64,000 bases of DNA from Pelodera strongyloides (lineage: Eukaryota > Nematoda > Chromadorea > Rhabditida > Rhabditidae), in contig JAANDG010000303.1 of the NCBI GenBank assembly GCA_036852015.1, positions 107,118 through 171,117 on the forward strand, read 5' to 3'. Shown in pieces: positions 48,546-60,789 of the stretch. The translations under genes and the position numbers were made by a program. Position 1 is the first letter of the stretch. Each line of letters opens with the position of its first letter. The notes under the pieces were generated by a model. That model saw only the letters and a program-made list of their open reading frames with translations, was not told the DNA's origin and did no database searches.

Positions 48546-49614
48546 CAAATTGTCACTAGCCAGTTAACAAGTTTATTCCGGTGAAAAACATTTGGTGACG
48601 GGCCGGCGAAGGTTTTTCTGTGCTATGGCAATTTTTCCGTTTTGCTGTGTACTCAGACGTCGCCAAACGCACACGCCATGTACATTTTGCTCTGGCGCGA
48701 AACTGGCGAAGATACGGCTCAATTGCTTGGAAATCTTTCCATTTCTCAACTTTTTAATTTCTACGATGCAAGATACAAGTCCCTTTCCAAAGTTTTAAAT
48801 ATTAGATACTAAAACATGTTCGCAGTTCCTTCAAATTTATATATTTCTAAAAGTAAACTTTCCTTCAGCGAACTTTTTTAGCGCAATCCAATTCATATAC
48901 ATGCAAGTACTTGAATAGTAGAGTAGTGAAATTTCAATGTTGTTTCCTCGGAAAAGTTTTCTCTTATTCTTTCTTTCTTATTTTGGAAATATTCTTTGGT
49001 CGGGTGTTCTGTGCGGTTTCTCTCTCTCTTTCTCTCTCGCTCTCTCTCTCTCTCTCTCTAACTTTCTCTCTCTGTCACTCTCTCTCTCTCTATCTCTCTC
49101 TATCTTTATCTGTCTCTCTATCCCCTCAATTTTTGTAGTAAAATAGTTTTCCGCACAGTTTGTTCGTTCACGTTCATAAACGAGGAACAAATTGCAAAAA
49201 ATGCAAGACAATACTTTTAAAACCTCTAAACTTTGCTGTAGTTTCTTTAAAGCGGTATAATGTCCGGTTTTTGAAACGTATACTGGAGTGCATTCCCATG
49301 TGCAGTATGCAAATGAATACAATTAGACTAAAAACCGCGCAGCATACACTGCATGAGAACACAGCGTCCAGCATACGTCTCAAATCGGCTGTTATACCTA
49401 TCTAACATAAATTGTTGATTGACGAGTTTTCCAGCCTTGTATCTTTGTATGTACTTTCTATGTTTGTGAAAGTTATGAAGATACAACGATCTTCAAAAAC
49501 CTTCTGTTAATTTCAGTAAAGTGTTATTATGCCATAACTTTTGAAGAACATAATTGGTGAAATGTCTGGATAGAATTCAGTATATTTTTAAGAAGAAAAG
49601 AGAGAGGGAGAGGC

Positions 49615-49661
<47 letters not shown>

Positions 49662-51485
49662 TAGATAGATAGAGAGAGAGAGATACAGGCCCATACCGTA
49701 CAGAACATTTTGTGCAGATTTTTCCTGCTTTTATTCGTACAAGTCATATTCGTACAAGTCATAACTGCATGGTTTGTAGAGTTGTACACTTTTTAGTGAA
49801 AAAGGCCCATAGTTTTGCAACTTGTCCACTGATTTGTTTGTATGTAAAAGTAAAAGTGTTTCTTTAATTTTACTATTCCAAAAAAAGAAAAAATCCCATA
49901 GAATCCCGAAATTTTATTAGACATCTCACTTTATTGCAATGTTTTTACCATAGACGAGTATTTTTGGAATTTTTTTTTAGATGTTTCGGATGTACTTTTA
50001 TAAATACACAGGTAGAAACACCATAGAAAACAACATACTTCACTGGTTTCTTTTTCATAGATTTTTATGCGAAAAGAGTCAATATCAGAACCTATGTAAG
50101 TGGTGGGCATTAAACTTACGCTTAGTTTTGTGTAACAGTGAAATATTCGGATGCGTGCGCGGCGGTATTGGCACACAATGAGTGTGCGAGGACGGCGCGG
50201 CGCGCAAGTATTGATTGCTTGTGATGAGAAGATGAGTGCCACATCATGAAAATTAAAAAGTTTCCAAACTTTGGTACATTTCAGCTAACGAATGACCCTT
50301 TTCGCTTACTACATATTGCAACTCATCTACACAAAGGGTTTCTGGTTGCATTTTCCAACTATAAACATAAATAAATATGTTATTAAAAAGTATTGTTGCA
50401 AAACGAGTTCTTCTTTGCTTTTTTGTGTAGTTTTGTCCAACATAATATCACTTTCAGGCACCCATTTCTTTATTTTTTAACACATACTGTATGCTGGCCT
50501 GTTGAAATTTGTAGTTTTTATTTAAATATTGTGGTAATTGTTGTGCCAATTTTTTTTGTTGTGTTGCTTAGGCCTTCCATCAACATTTTTCTATGCAAAT
50601 TTGCATAATTTTCTTGGATTCCACCCCCTTTACTTTTGTACTGGCGAAAACCTCAATCTTTAGTAAAAAAAAGACTTTCTATGTTCTATCTCGATATTGG
50701 TCAAAATTTGCCTGTGCCTTTGCTGATGTCTAGAAATTCTCCGTATATTGACAGTATATAGGATATCCTTTAGCAATCACATATATTTGTATCTTACTAC
50801 TCATTGATAAACGGATCATACATCATAACATGCACATTACTATAAATAATACTGTATCAAGTTTGATGCGACTCCATAGAAAAGTGACCTCTAAGTACAT
50901 CAGAGAGTCCAGTTAAACCGAAAATTTGTGTGTTTTTCTTTGTCCTTTTTCTCTAGTATATAAGGGAGTACTTTGACACAGTTTGGCTCGTATAAGTACA
51001 AAAATACTCTTCCTATTAATGGTAGGCTGGAATTTGTGCTTTGTGTTTTAGGTAAATGATCCGCGATTTGGGGTCATTTTTACAAATGTATGAACAGTAG
51101 TATGCTTTGTACGAAGTTGTGTTTTACATAATACATCAATTAATTACATAATACCACTATGGAAATCAACTATTTACTACGATCCAAAATTTTTATAGAC
51201 TTCATAGTTTGATATTGATTTACTCTTTCCAAGTAAAAACTTTTGCTTTGTAAAGTATGTCTTTCGGAATTTAATACCATCGTCTGTCGATAAAAGGAAA
51301 CCATTTGAGCACTTCATTCTCATGAGCCTCCTCCTTTAAAGATTCTAATTCGATTTTTACGCACAAATAAAAATTAATGTAATGGAAACGTTTTCAATGA
51401 GATGTTTATTTTATATTATTGCATATTCGCTGTTCATAAGTAATTATATAAGAGTCGATAATAATTATTATTAATATAAGTTTAG
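48546..51485. other. Non-coding region upstream of the tyrosinase gene
   Basis: Contains a (CT)n tract at 49019-49125, the MITE at 49247-49402 and a (GA)n tract at 49598-49685. The rest is AT-rich with no supported ORF. Confidence 0.4.
49247..49402. mobile_element. MITE family 1b copy
   Basis: TTAAAGCGGTATAATGTCCGG followed by TTTTTGAAACGTATAC; right end CATACGTCTCAAATCGGC then TGTTATACC. Inverted ends match imperfectly. Confidence 0.65.
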
Positions 51486-51488
51486 ATC

Positions 51489-54400
51489 ATGGGCTGGACG
51501 CATGGTCTCTTGTTATTATTCACCACTGCCGTAGTGGGTGATTTCGACTGCTCGGAGGCACCAGATAGAGGTAATTGCATGTAATTGCCTGTATAATACA
51601 GGAAAACCTTCTATCCGTGAGGTATGGGTCAGGTCAGGGACTGGTCTACTCAGGTCTCCGTTTCGGGTTACGCCTCTCTGTTTCGATATATATCGAGGTT
51701 GATTTCTTTGATTGCGAGAAGATTAACCATCCTACTAATAGAAAAAAATAGAATTGAAACCGGGCTTTTTATCGTAGATTTATCAGCCCATTGAAACGTA
51801 TGCTCTGCACCTCACCCCTCAAGCTCAGGCAATAAACCCTTGTGTATTTATTTATCACTTCCTAACCACACTCTGCTAATGTCGCAGCAGAAACTATAAG
51901 ACTTGGAAAGTTCTGTAGAAGTTGAGCGTTTTTAGATCTCGAGACAACGTGTAAAATGATACAGGAATGGGATTCAAATGCCAGGAAAGCTATAAAGAAG
52001 CGACAGGCGTTTGAGGTAAATGAAGATGTTAATTATACTATAGATATTGTTAGCCTTAGTAGAAAATTTGATCGATTACTACGCGATTAATTGATTGATT
52101 GACTCTTTGAAGTATGTTTGTAATTACGGGAAACATCTAACGAGGTGACCGAATTGTTGACTTGGTATTTGATACTAATTAATGAAGATTGTGAAACATT
52201 ACGTGTTACTAATTTTGGAATTGCTGAAAGTTTGAGACCAAATCATAGCGGCACAAAAAATTTGCGCCAAAAGAGCGCCACTGGAAAACAGCATTGAAAA
52301 ATAACCAAATCAACTTGCGCGAGTGGTGCGCCGTGGAAGCGCCGCGCTGGAGTGGAATTTCCAAGTGAAAACAGTTCAATCTCCCTTGTTTAGAACGCAC
52401 ATCCAGTGAACGCGCCCGGAGTGGCCAGTCTGGGCGGAGTCAGTCCCAACGTCCCGCCCCAATTTAGCCCAACGGCCCAGTCCTGCATGAGCATACAGTG
52501 TCTGTGTCCACATTTTAGGGTAAGTGATGGTCTTTAAATCACAAGGTACCATGACGTCTGCGCACACACAATTTTTGGGTTCTTCGCATGACAACACGTT
52601 TTTGTTTCATATGATAACACAGTTGAGCACGACCAACATTTAGGCATATACTGAGGCCGTATTCACCAACACGCAAGGAGTCCTCCCTGGCCTCCCCAGG
52701 GAGCTAAAGAGTGCGTAGAGAGCGCGAGAGCAGAAGAGTTTCAGAGCGCTCATGAGCCCAGGAAGGGCTCCCTGTGTGTTGGTGAATATGGCCTCAGAAA
52801 ACACAATCGAACATTTTTTATGACCAGTATTTGGAAACATTGTATGATTTGGGTATATCATTTCCCACACTGTCGCATGACCACAAATTTTGGGGTTATG
52901 CATATATTCCTTTAGTTTACTTCTTTCAGGGCCAATTCGGGAACGGCGGGCAGTGTTTTCTGCCCGGAGGCGGGGTCCTCGGAATGTCTTTCAGAAAAGA
53001 GTACCGTATGATGACCGATCAGGAGAGGGGGAGGTACACTGTTCCCATATTTTATCGATTTTTTGTGTGATTAATCTTTTGATCATATTTATTTGTTTAT
53101 TTATTTATAAAATACACCAAAAGGTGTGCATCCGAGGATTAAAATGAGAAACGAACATATAAACGGAAACAGATGACCGAGTTGATTACATTAAATATTG
53201 ATAAGATGAAACATATATTGATTTAAAGGTTGAAAGCATTTAACCTTTTTACCTTTTGATCATTGATTTCTATGCTATAATATACTAGATGATGCAATTA
53301 TGATACTATTCAGATTTCACCGTGCTATCTTGATGCTAAAACGATCTGGAGAGTATGACCGATTGTCCGTAATGCATAGACAGGTAGGCGGGATCTTGTT
53401 GTCCTGATTGTCAGATTGTCAGTTTGCAAGGCGCAGGACGTCCTGTCACAGGCCTTTTTTTAACAAGCATACATTATGCTTGTAAGCTGTCATCGAATAA
53501 GGAATAGAACATTGTTCTGAATGATTAGTTTCCTTAGGTGGGATCATCATCAGGAGCTCACTCCGGGCCTGGCTTCCTTCCGTGGCACAGGGAGTACATG
53601 AAGAGGTGGGGAATATATTGGTGCTAATTAACCTGTGAATAAGAAATGAATGAGTGAACCCACTTGGTGACGGTTCACTGGTTTTATTCGTGATCCAGAG
53701 TGACCTCTTCGTGACCATGTTTTGACCAATTTGCATCAAAAACCGTCATCACTGGTCATTGTGATTTCGGCAGTTATTTCGTTTTCCTGTAAAGAATCTG
53801 TTATGTTTCACAGATATTCGTCTGTACAAACAGATACTGAGCGACAAGAGTAGACGAGAATAGTAACAGTGTTTATTAGCAATACAGAAGGCAGTGGTAG
53901 GGTTGATATAATGAGCGATGAGTCGTAGGCAGTAGCCCTTATATACTAGTGCCTACGTGCAGAAACACACAATCATGCCAACGGGCAATTACTATTACTA
54001 GAGAGTGAAACATTGATCTTCCAAAGACTAAAGATCAATGAGCAACTGTAAGTGATAACTGAAACACAATGATAGTGAGCAAACTACATACAATAATTAA
54101 TCTTAGGTATATACCGTAATACCTAACACCTCCAACCTTAGTATGTAAGTCATACTTAAAAAGGAACAACAATAACACTAATGCTTAGTAGCGCTTATTA
54201 GACGGGTTGATCTCCATCTTCGTTGTTGGCTTCCTTGCACGGCTGGATCGACGTAGTGGCGGCGGCGTAGTTGTCACAGCTGGTTGCGGCGTAGAGGCAG
54301 CATCTTCGAAAACCTCCTCATCATCCGGAACAACGTCTTGTACCGTCGGTGCGGTAGTACATTCAACTGTTTCAGTGGTATCAGTTGACGGCTGAGTCTT

Positions 54401-57400
54401 TTGCGTAGGTTTAGACTCTTTCAGGTTCGACTGGGGTAGTGGATTAATGTCGAATGCATCAAGCAAGATGTCGTAGGCTCGACTTCGGGTGGTGACAGTT
54501 CTCGGCCTCATCTGGTTAGCATGTCGACGGATAAGGTTCTTGCGTCCTTCAATCCTCACATCGTACATCACTGTACCGTTCTTCTTCACTACCGTAGCTT
54601 CCATCCAAGTAGGCTTACTCGGAACTTTGTAGTCATAGATGTAGACTAAGTCTCCGGATTGAAGACTGTAGCCTTCGAACCGTGTTTCTTGTTGAACTGC
54701 TTCTCCATACGTTCGTCCTTGACGATCTTCCTCTCAGGCCTGGGCTTCAACAAATCCCACGATGTGCGCAGCTTCCGATTCAGAAATGCTTCAGCTGGCG
54801 ACTTTCCTTCAGGAACTGTAGATGACGGCGTCATCCTGTATGATAGCAGAAACGTATGAAGATTCTCTGCCGGGCTTCCCTCCCCCTTCAATTTCAGCAG
54901 CGCCCGCTTGAAAGTGTCGACGAACCTCTCCGCTTGTCCGTTCGATTGCGGGTGGAATGGTGATGACCTCATATGTCTGATTCCATTCTTTGCACAGAAC
55001 AACGCGAATTCAGCACTGGTGAATTGTGTTCCGTTGTCTGTTACCAGCGTCTCTGGCATACCGAATTGCGAGAAAATCTTCTTCAGGTTGGAAATCGTAG
55101 CAGACGTCGTGATGCGATCCATGGCAACGATTTCTGGCCACTTACTATAAGCGTCAACGACAAGCAAATAGTACTTTCCCTCCAGTGGTCCAGCAAAATC
55201 AGCGTGTACTCGTTCCATTGGTGCACTCGCCTTGCTCCACGATTCCAAATTCGTCTTTGTCGGTGCTTTCTGAGCCCGATTACAATTTGCACAGGACTTC
55301 ACCATGTTCTCAATCTCCTCGTCAACGAACGGCCAATAAACTAGCGATCTTGCGAGTGTTTTGGTGCGAACAATTCCTTGATGTCCCTGGTGCAACTGTC
55401 GAAGAATCCGTCTCTTGAGTGCGGCCGGAATGACTATCCTTTCACCAAACAAGAGGATTCCGTTCGATTCTGACAACGATGTCTGTCGGTTGGCGAACTG
55501 AGCGATGTCCCTGGAGCATTTCGTTGGCCAGTTACCAGTTCGGTGAGCTTTCAGAACAGCTTGCAGTGTCTTGTCCTTCTCAGTAGCCTCACTCAGAACG
55601 TTTGCGGTAACAGGTAGGGCGGCAATAGTACGGTAGTGTTCGTCTCTGAACAACTCCGTTTCGACTCTTGCGATCACTTTCTCTTCGTCCGTTTCCTTCT
55701 GATCCGCGATCAGTCTTGAAAGAACGTCAGCGCATCCCATTTCAGCGGTAGGCTTGAATACGATCTGAAATCAAAGCCTTTGATGAACACAGCCCAACGT
55801 TGTAGACGGTTGGCGCTTGTTACGGGAATGCCCTTCTTCGATCCGAAGATGGACACGAGCGGTTTGTGATCGGTCACAAGAGTGAATTTGCGTCCCATCA
55901 GGTACTTGTAGAACTTCTTCATGGCCCAGAATATCGCGAGACCTTCTTTCTCAATCTGACCATAGTTCTTTTCCGCTGGAAGAAGAGTTCGTGTGGCATG
56001 CTCGACTGCTTTCTGCGTCCCATCCTTCATTCGATGTAGCAGCACCGCGCCTAGGCCATACTGAGATGCATCCGTGACCAGGACCAACTCCTTCTTGGGG
56101 TCGTAGTGGGTGAGCAGCATTGGCGAGGCGACGATCTTCTTTACCTCGTCAAAGGCATTCTGACACTCTTCATTCCAGTTCCATTTGAAATCTTTCTTCA
56201 ACAGTTCGTCGAATGGTGCACGCAACTTGTGCAATTCCTTTATGAACCTGCCGTAGTAGTTGATCTTTCCGATGAAAGAGCGTAGCTGACTGACGTCTTT
56301 CGGTTCGGGCATCCTCAAGATTGGCTCTATCTTGGATGGATCAGACTTGCGACCTTCTGCCGAGATAATCATCCCAAGGTACCTTATCTCTCTTGCAGCA
56401 AAGGTGCACTTCTCGAAATTGACGTGGAAACCATATTCCGAGATCCGTTTCATGCAGGCATTTAGGTTCCGATTGTGTTCCTGTAGTGTTCTACCAGAAA
56501 CGATCACATCATCAAGGTACGCGCAACAACCTTCGAGTCCAGCAGTCATAGCGTCCATGATCTTCTGAAAGATTCCAGGAGCAGTCTTGACTCCGAAGCA
56601 CATTCTGTTGTATCGGTACAATCCTCGATGAGTATTGATGACGAGCAAGTTCTTGGAGTCGTCCTCTAGCTCAACTTGCAGGTAGGCGTCCTTAAAGTCG
56701 AGCGTACTGAAGACGGTTCCACCGTTCAGTGTTGTCATTATATCTTCTGCTGTTGGAATCGGGTGTGTGAAGTCTTCCAGTGCATCGTTCAGTCCCGTAC
56801 TGAAATCGGCGCAGACTCTCACACTACCATTCGGTTTCTTTACACAGAGAATCGGAGCGGCCCACGAGAATATGTGACGCGCTCAATGACTCCAAGTTGC
56901 TCTAGCCGGTCCAGCTCAGCTTCCACGTTTTCCTTATAGTGAATTGGTACCATTCTCTTCGGGCGAAAAACGGCTTTTGCCCCTGTCTTGAGCTGGAGGC
57001 ACGCTTTGGTCTTCTTGCACAGACCAAGCTCGGTGGAGAATACATCAGAAAACTGCGTCTTGAGCGTAGCAACGTACGTCGCAGCAGAATCCTTCGGTGA
57101 TGATGTAGATATGGAAGGTTTTCCGGAGACCCGATTACATACAGCATCCAACACGGATCTGAATGACGGTAGACGTTCCAACCAGTCCAGGCCTAGGAGA
57201 TTCATCCTAGCGGTGACGTGCACGACCTCGACGATCTGCTCATCCTGGTAAGACGCGTTGCACTCGAAAGAACCAAACAATTCGAGCTGCTCTCCATTTG
57301 CTGCAGTCGCGACTACGCTTGGGGATTTCAAGCTTGGTCGACCCAGCATCTTCCATGTGGCCTCAGATATCAGCGTTAAATCTGAGCCGGTGTCCAGTTG

Positions 57401-59893
57401 AAGTCGCACCTTCTTTCCATTCATCAGAACGTTAACGAATCTGCGGCCGACAGATTGCGAAGACACTTCGTGGACTTTTCTGTTGCTTTGCTTGTCTTTC
57501 TGCAGACAAACCACGGCGTAATGCCCTTTTCTTCCACACTTGTTACAAGATACTTCCTTTGCGGGACAAGACCGATGTCCGCTGTCTCTTCCGCAGTACT
57601 TGCACTTTTCTTGTGTGGGCCTTCTGTCGTCTCTCTTATGCTCTCGGTGGTTGGGTGGTTTATTGACGCGGTTCACGGCAACGGGGTTCACGGGTAGATC
57701 AATGTCGTCCTTGTGCTCGTGGTACTTGTCGACGGCCTCAGCGACATCGTCGAGTGTCATCTCTGGAGTTCGATCCAGGGTCTTGATGAGCCATGCACGC
57801 ATCTCCATATCCTCCGGATTACGCAGGCTATTCAAGTAGTTGAGCACGCGGAACTGTGAATCAGTAAGTTCGTTGAATGCAAAGTCATCGCAGGCCTTGT
57901 TGACGACGCCGATGTGGTCTTGTAGTCAACACCGTGCGCTTGACACATGTAGGCATTCAATCGTTTCCGGAATAACGACTTCTTGGTGACGAAGACAATC
58001 TTCATCTTCTCGATGACCTCATCCAGACTCATATCCATTGGCTTCTTCGGCAGACAGCGCAATTTCAGTTGTTTCTCCTGGTGTGGCCCGAGACGAGACA
58101 ACACGAATCGTATTCTGTTGCTCTCCGGAACGCATTCGGCTTGAACTTCCAATAGATCTTGGTGATCCTCATACCAGTCAGCAAAGCTGGTTCCATCGTC
58201 GACATTGAATTCAAACATTGGAATGTTTTTGTATAGCACATCCAACATTCCCCTCGCTTCCGACGTCAATGGTTCACTTTCACGCGTTCTTTCGAAAGTG
58301 ACATTTCGTTGAGTTTCTTCTTCCTTCCTCTCTTCCAGACGTTGTAGTCTTTCTGCAGTCATCGCCTGACTATCGTGAAGTTGCTTCAGCGAAGCCAGGA
58401 TAGCCTTGAGCGTGGCCTCCTGATTGCTTTCCTGAGCCATGTTGTCGACGTCAGTTAAAAAATTGGCGATAACTCCGTTCCGTCTGTGAACGTACGATGT
58501 CACCGTTTGAATATACTGTAAGACTGGGTGTTGGTTTCACAATGAAAACCTCACCAGTGGGTTACAGATACCCAAAGGTAACAACTGTTGTTGGCTTTGT
58601 GTGCCTATAGCACCTCTAGCCGAACAACAGCAAGAAGCGTTTTGATCTACCGGGTTTAGCGGCGTAGCCTGCTCACCGGGGGTAGAAGATCAAAACACTA
58701 TGCGGATCCACTTCACACGACCGAACACGACGACTGATGATGTACGTGTGTGCCTAAAGCACCTCTGTACAATCAACAGTTAGAAGAAGAAAGAATTCCT
58801 GAACGCCAGTGTTATGTTTCACAGATATTCGTCTGTACAAACAGATACTGAGCGACAAGAGTAGACGAGAATAGTAACAGTGTTTATTAGCAATACAGAA
58901 GGCAGTGGTAGGGTTGATATAATGAGCGATGAGTCGTAGGCAGTAGCCCTTATATACTAGTGCCTACGTGCAGAAACACACAATCATGCCAACGGGCAAT
59001 TACTATTACTAGAGAGTGAAACATTGATCTTCCAAAGACTAAAGATCAATGAGCAACTGTAAGTGATAACTGAAACACAATGATAGTGAGCAAACTACAT
59101 ACAATAATTAATCTTAGGTATATACCGTAATACCTAACAGAATCCCAACGTTCCGAACCCTGGAACCGTAAATATTTTGCGCCTCACGACGGTGGTGTAA
59201 TGCAGTGCTCAAAACGTACGGAAAGAGGTATTGAGCGGATGAGACAAAAAAATACTTGGTGCAATTAGGCTACGACCTCATTAACCTCCGGCCTATTTTG
59301 AAACGTATCGTGGACAACTGTATTCTTACGCATTTATGCTACTTTAGCTAGATTTTTGTTCATTTGCATAAGCTGTATAAGCTGCTGGTGTACTCGATGT
59401 GTTTCAAACACCGGCCGATATTTCGCTTTAAAATAATCGCATTCAGGGTGGAGATTGCACTCCGCCTCGTCGACCCGGGAGTATCTCTGCCCTACTGGGA
59501 CTCAGTGATGGACAGTTACCTCCCCGACCCCAGGGACTCAATTATGTTCACCCCGATGTTTATGGGAGAGATGGATGCTTCTGGACAGGTGGGCCAACTT
59601 TTATCTGTGTTATTATGCATTCAATTATTCCAATTTATGCACTTACGTCTTATCAGCACGATCATGGTGCACTTTTGCATTTCTATAAGGGATCTAGAGA
59701 CCCAAGTGGGTAATTTTTTATACGTGAACTATGCGTACCGTCAAGGAGTATAATGAGCGCTTGAGGATTTAATTATTGATTGATTTCATCGATCCGGCAA
59801 ATCAATAGAACATTTTTCAACTGATTGTGTTTAGGTTGTCACTGGATCGTTTGCGGGATTCCGCACGTTGGAAGGACGCCCGAATATTGTCAG
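51489..59893 (+). CDS. Secreted tyrosinase (type-3 copper oxidase), seven 5' exons visible, partial
   Basis: Exons: 51489-51570, 51936-52015, 52930-53033, 53314-53383, 53538-53605, 59447-59588, 59835-59893; every junction is in phase, and the last exon ends with 2 n of a codon. The ATG lies 3 nt after a TTTAG acceptor (ends 51485). A signal peptide is clear ([17 protein letters not shown]). Family signature: [13 protein letters not shown], then the CuA site with three histidines, one in SVMHRQ and two in [18 protein letters not shown], followed by [13 protein letters not shown] and [11 protein letters not shown]. The enzyme would hydroxylate/oxidise phenols in a secretory compartment or cuticle. 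Between exons 2 and 3 the Cys-rich stretch usual in nematode tyrosinases is not found. Exons for the CuB site are missing to the right. The introns after exons 5 and 7 hold LTR retrotransposons. Confidence 0.88.
52653..52795. mobile_element. Palindromic MITE, family 3, full copy
   Basis: Starts GAGGCCGTATTCACCAACAC, ends GTTGGTGAATATGGCCTC, just upstream of tyrosinase exon 3. Inner arms include CTCCCTGG blocks. Confidence 0.8.
53664..53756. mobile_element. MITE family 4 copy after tyrosinase exon 5
   Basis: TTGGTGACGGTTCACTGG to AAAACCGTCATCACTGG, with GTGACCTCTTCGTGACCA inside, matching 48444-48545. Confidence 0.6.
53799..54128 (-). repeat. 3' LTR of the Ty3/gypsy element
   Basis: 330 bp, TGTTATGTTTCACAG to CCGTAATACCTAACA on the plus strand. 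Apparently identical to 58810-59139. Confidence 0.95.
54185..54604 (-). pseudogene. C-terminal tail of the pol polyprotein
   Basis: Open segment with a basic stretch ([15 protein letters not shown]) and a proline/threonine-rich end, the usual character of the region after the integrase core. It is in a different frame from the integrase segment that ends at 54646, with a break near 54650. Confidence 0.6.
54646..55740 (-). pseudogene. Integrase segment of the Ty3/gypsy element
   Basis: Contains the zinc-binding HHCC region (H in LHQGHQG, then CANC) and the DDE core: [14 protein letters not shown] and NGQAERF. The catalytic residues are intact. Overlaps the RT/RNase H segment by 31 nt in another frame, implying a frame change near 55720. 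Confidence 0.88.
55710..56822 (-). pseudogene. Reverse transcriptase / RNase H segment
   Basis: RT palm motifs [22 protein letters not shown] and the catalytic YLDD; thumb [10 protein letters not shown]; RNase H begins [14 protein letters not shown] and continues TDHKPL. The N-terminal part of the RT lies in the neighbouring frame (56840-57847), with a single-base frame change near 56865. Confidence 0.88.
56840..57847 (-). pseudogene. Gag end, zinc knuckle and aspartic protease segment
   Basis: CCHC knuckle [14 protein letters not shown] (preceded by CKYCGRD), protease active site [13 protein letters not shown], and the linker into RT (VIERVTYS). This segment starts in a frame different from the upstream gag, with a break near 57925. 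Confidence 0.85.
57832..58440 (-). pseudogene. Gag N-terminal segment
   Basis: ATG at 58438-58440 ([15 protein letters not shown]). The body has [17 protein letters not shown] and [19 protein letters not shown], the typical Ty3/gypsy gag pattern in nematode and insect elements. The native frame is lost near 57925. Confidence 0.75.
58810..59139 (-). repeat. 5' LTR of the Ty3/gypsy element
   Basis: 330 bp. On the minus strand the sequence right after it is CTGGCGTTCAGG, which contains the TGG expected at a primer-binding site; the primer tRNA is not identified. The 58504-58809 stretch is the untranslated leader. Confidence 0.95.
59281..59431. mobile_element. MITE family 1 copy 15 bp upstream of tyrosinase exon 6
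   Basis: TTAACCTCCGGCCTATTTTG at left, CCGGCCGATATTTCGCTTTAA at right, with TTAA at both ends. It lies so close to the acceptor that it supplies most of the sequence upstream of the exon's splice site. Confidence 0.75.
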
Positions 59894-60109
59894 GTAATAA
59901 TATAACATAACATTTATTACGACAGGAATTAATCGTGGAAAAGAGTCCTTGAATGGAAAGTTTGTGTTTCATCATGTCAAATTTTGTCATTTGTCGATAT
60001 AAGGCCATAATCAGGATAAGGGAGTTTGCCGGCAAACTAAGTGCGCGGCGCGATAGCGATCTTAGCGCGCGCGATTCTAAGAATGAGAATAGAAGACGAG
60101 GTCGCAAAC

Positions 60110-60789
60110 TGTACTGACTGCACCGTCAGTCAGCACTTGGTTCCTGGGTGTGTGTATCTTGCGTCAATAGAACACCGTATTATCAACAGTATTTATTGAA
60201 GCAATCACAACACACAACAACAAGTTGGAGACTTTTGCGGGAGCACGCTCAACCACACAAGTATTTGTAGTATTGACGAGGTGATTGCGGGAGACACGCT
60301 CAACCACACACACCTTGAAGTTCTTGGCCGTAGACAGGCTTTGGCACGCTCGGTCCATCTCCGAGCGGCCCCGATAAGGGGGAATCTTGGGCTTAAGTAC
60401 CGTACGTTCATGGGCGGAGCAGGAGAAAATCTATCTGCGTATAGAGAAATCTCATGCTACCTAACAATTGTATGCATCTTTACTAACCTCCTTCATTTGC
60501 ATACTAACTAACGAGCTTATTAGTCAGACATTACATCACCATTTGTGGGTTCAAGGTGGCGAGACTAATTCTCTTCATCATGCACACTCTCTAAACGTAT
60601 GCTGACTGGGGTCAGTTTAAATGAAATAAAGTACATCCTTTGTTGATGTTACACTCGTGGGAAAATGAGCGATTTGAAACTACCAAGAAACTCAACAAGG
60701 ATATTGATCTTGTGAATATACGAAGGATATAATAAAGTAATATGGATAAATACTACTAGTAATTCATTATACAAGTGCGAGTCAGCACA
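60110..60789 (-). repeat. 3' LTR of the BEL/Pao element
   Basis: Starts TGTACTGACT and ends AGTCAGCACA, a 9-of-10 inverted terminal match; on the minus strand it is preceded by a G-rich tract (GCGGGCGGGAG), a fitting polypurine tract. Contains a short internal repeat of CACGCTCAACCACACA (about 60246 and 60296). Confidence 0.8.

Larger units (their letters stand above)
53799..59139 (-). mobile_element. Ty3/gypsy-type LTR retrotransposon, minus orientation, full length but frame-broken
   Basis: Flanked by 330-bp LTRs that I cannot tell apart by eye and a 5-bp target duplication GAATC (53794-53798 and 59140-59144). LTRs start TGTTA and end TAACA. Internal order on the minus strand is gag, zinc knuckle, protease, RT, RNase H, integrase, as in Ty3/gypsy. 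A purine-rich tract (GGTTGGAGG) precedes the 3' LTR at 54129. The reading frame changes at several points, described in the next entries. It sits in the intron between tyrosinase exons 5 and 6. Confidence 0.93.

Noticed and set aside
60110..60789. A shorter LTR ending at 60535
   Set aside because: No purine-rich tract next to it, whereas the end at 60789 has one and a 9-of-10 terminal inverted match.
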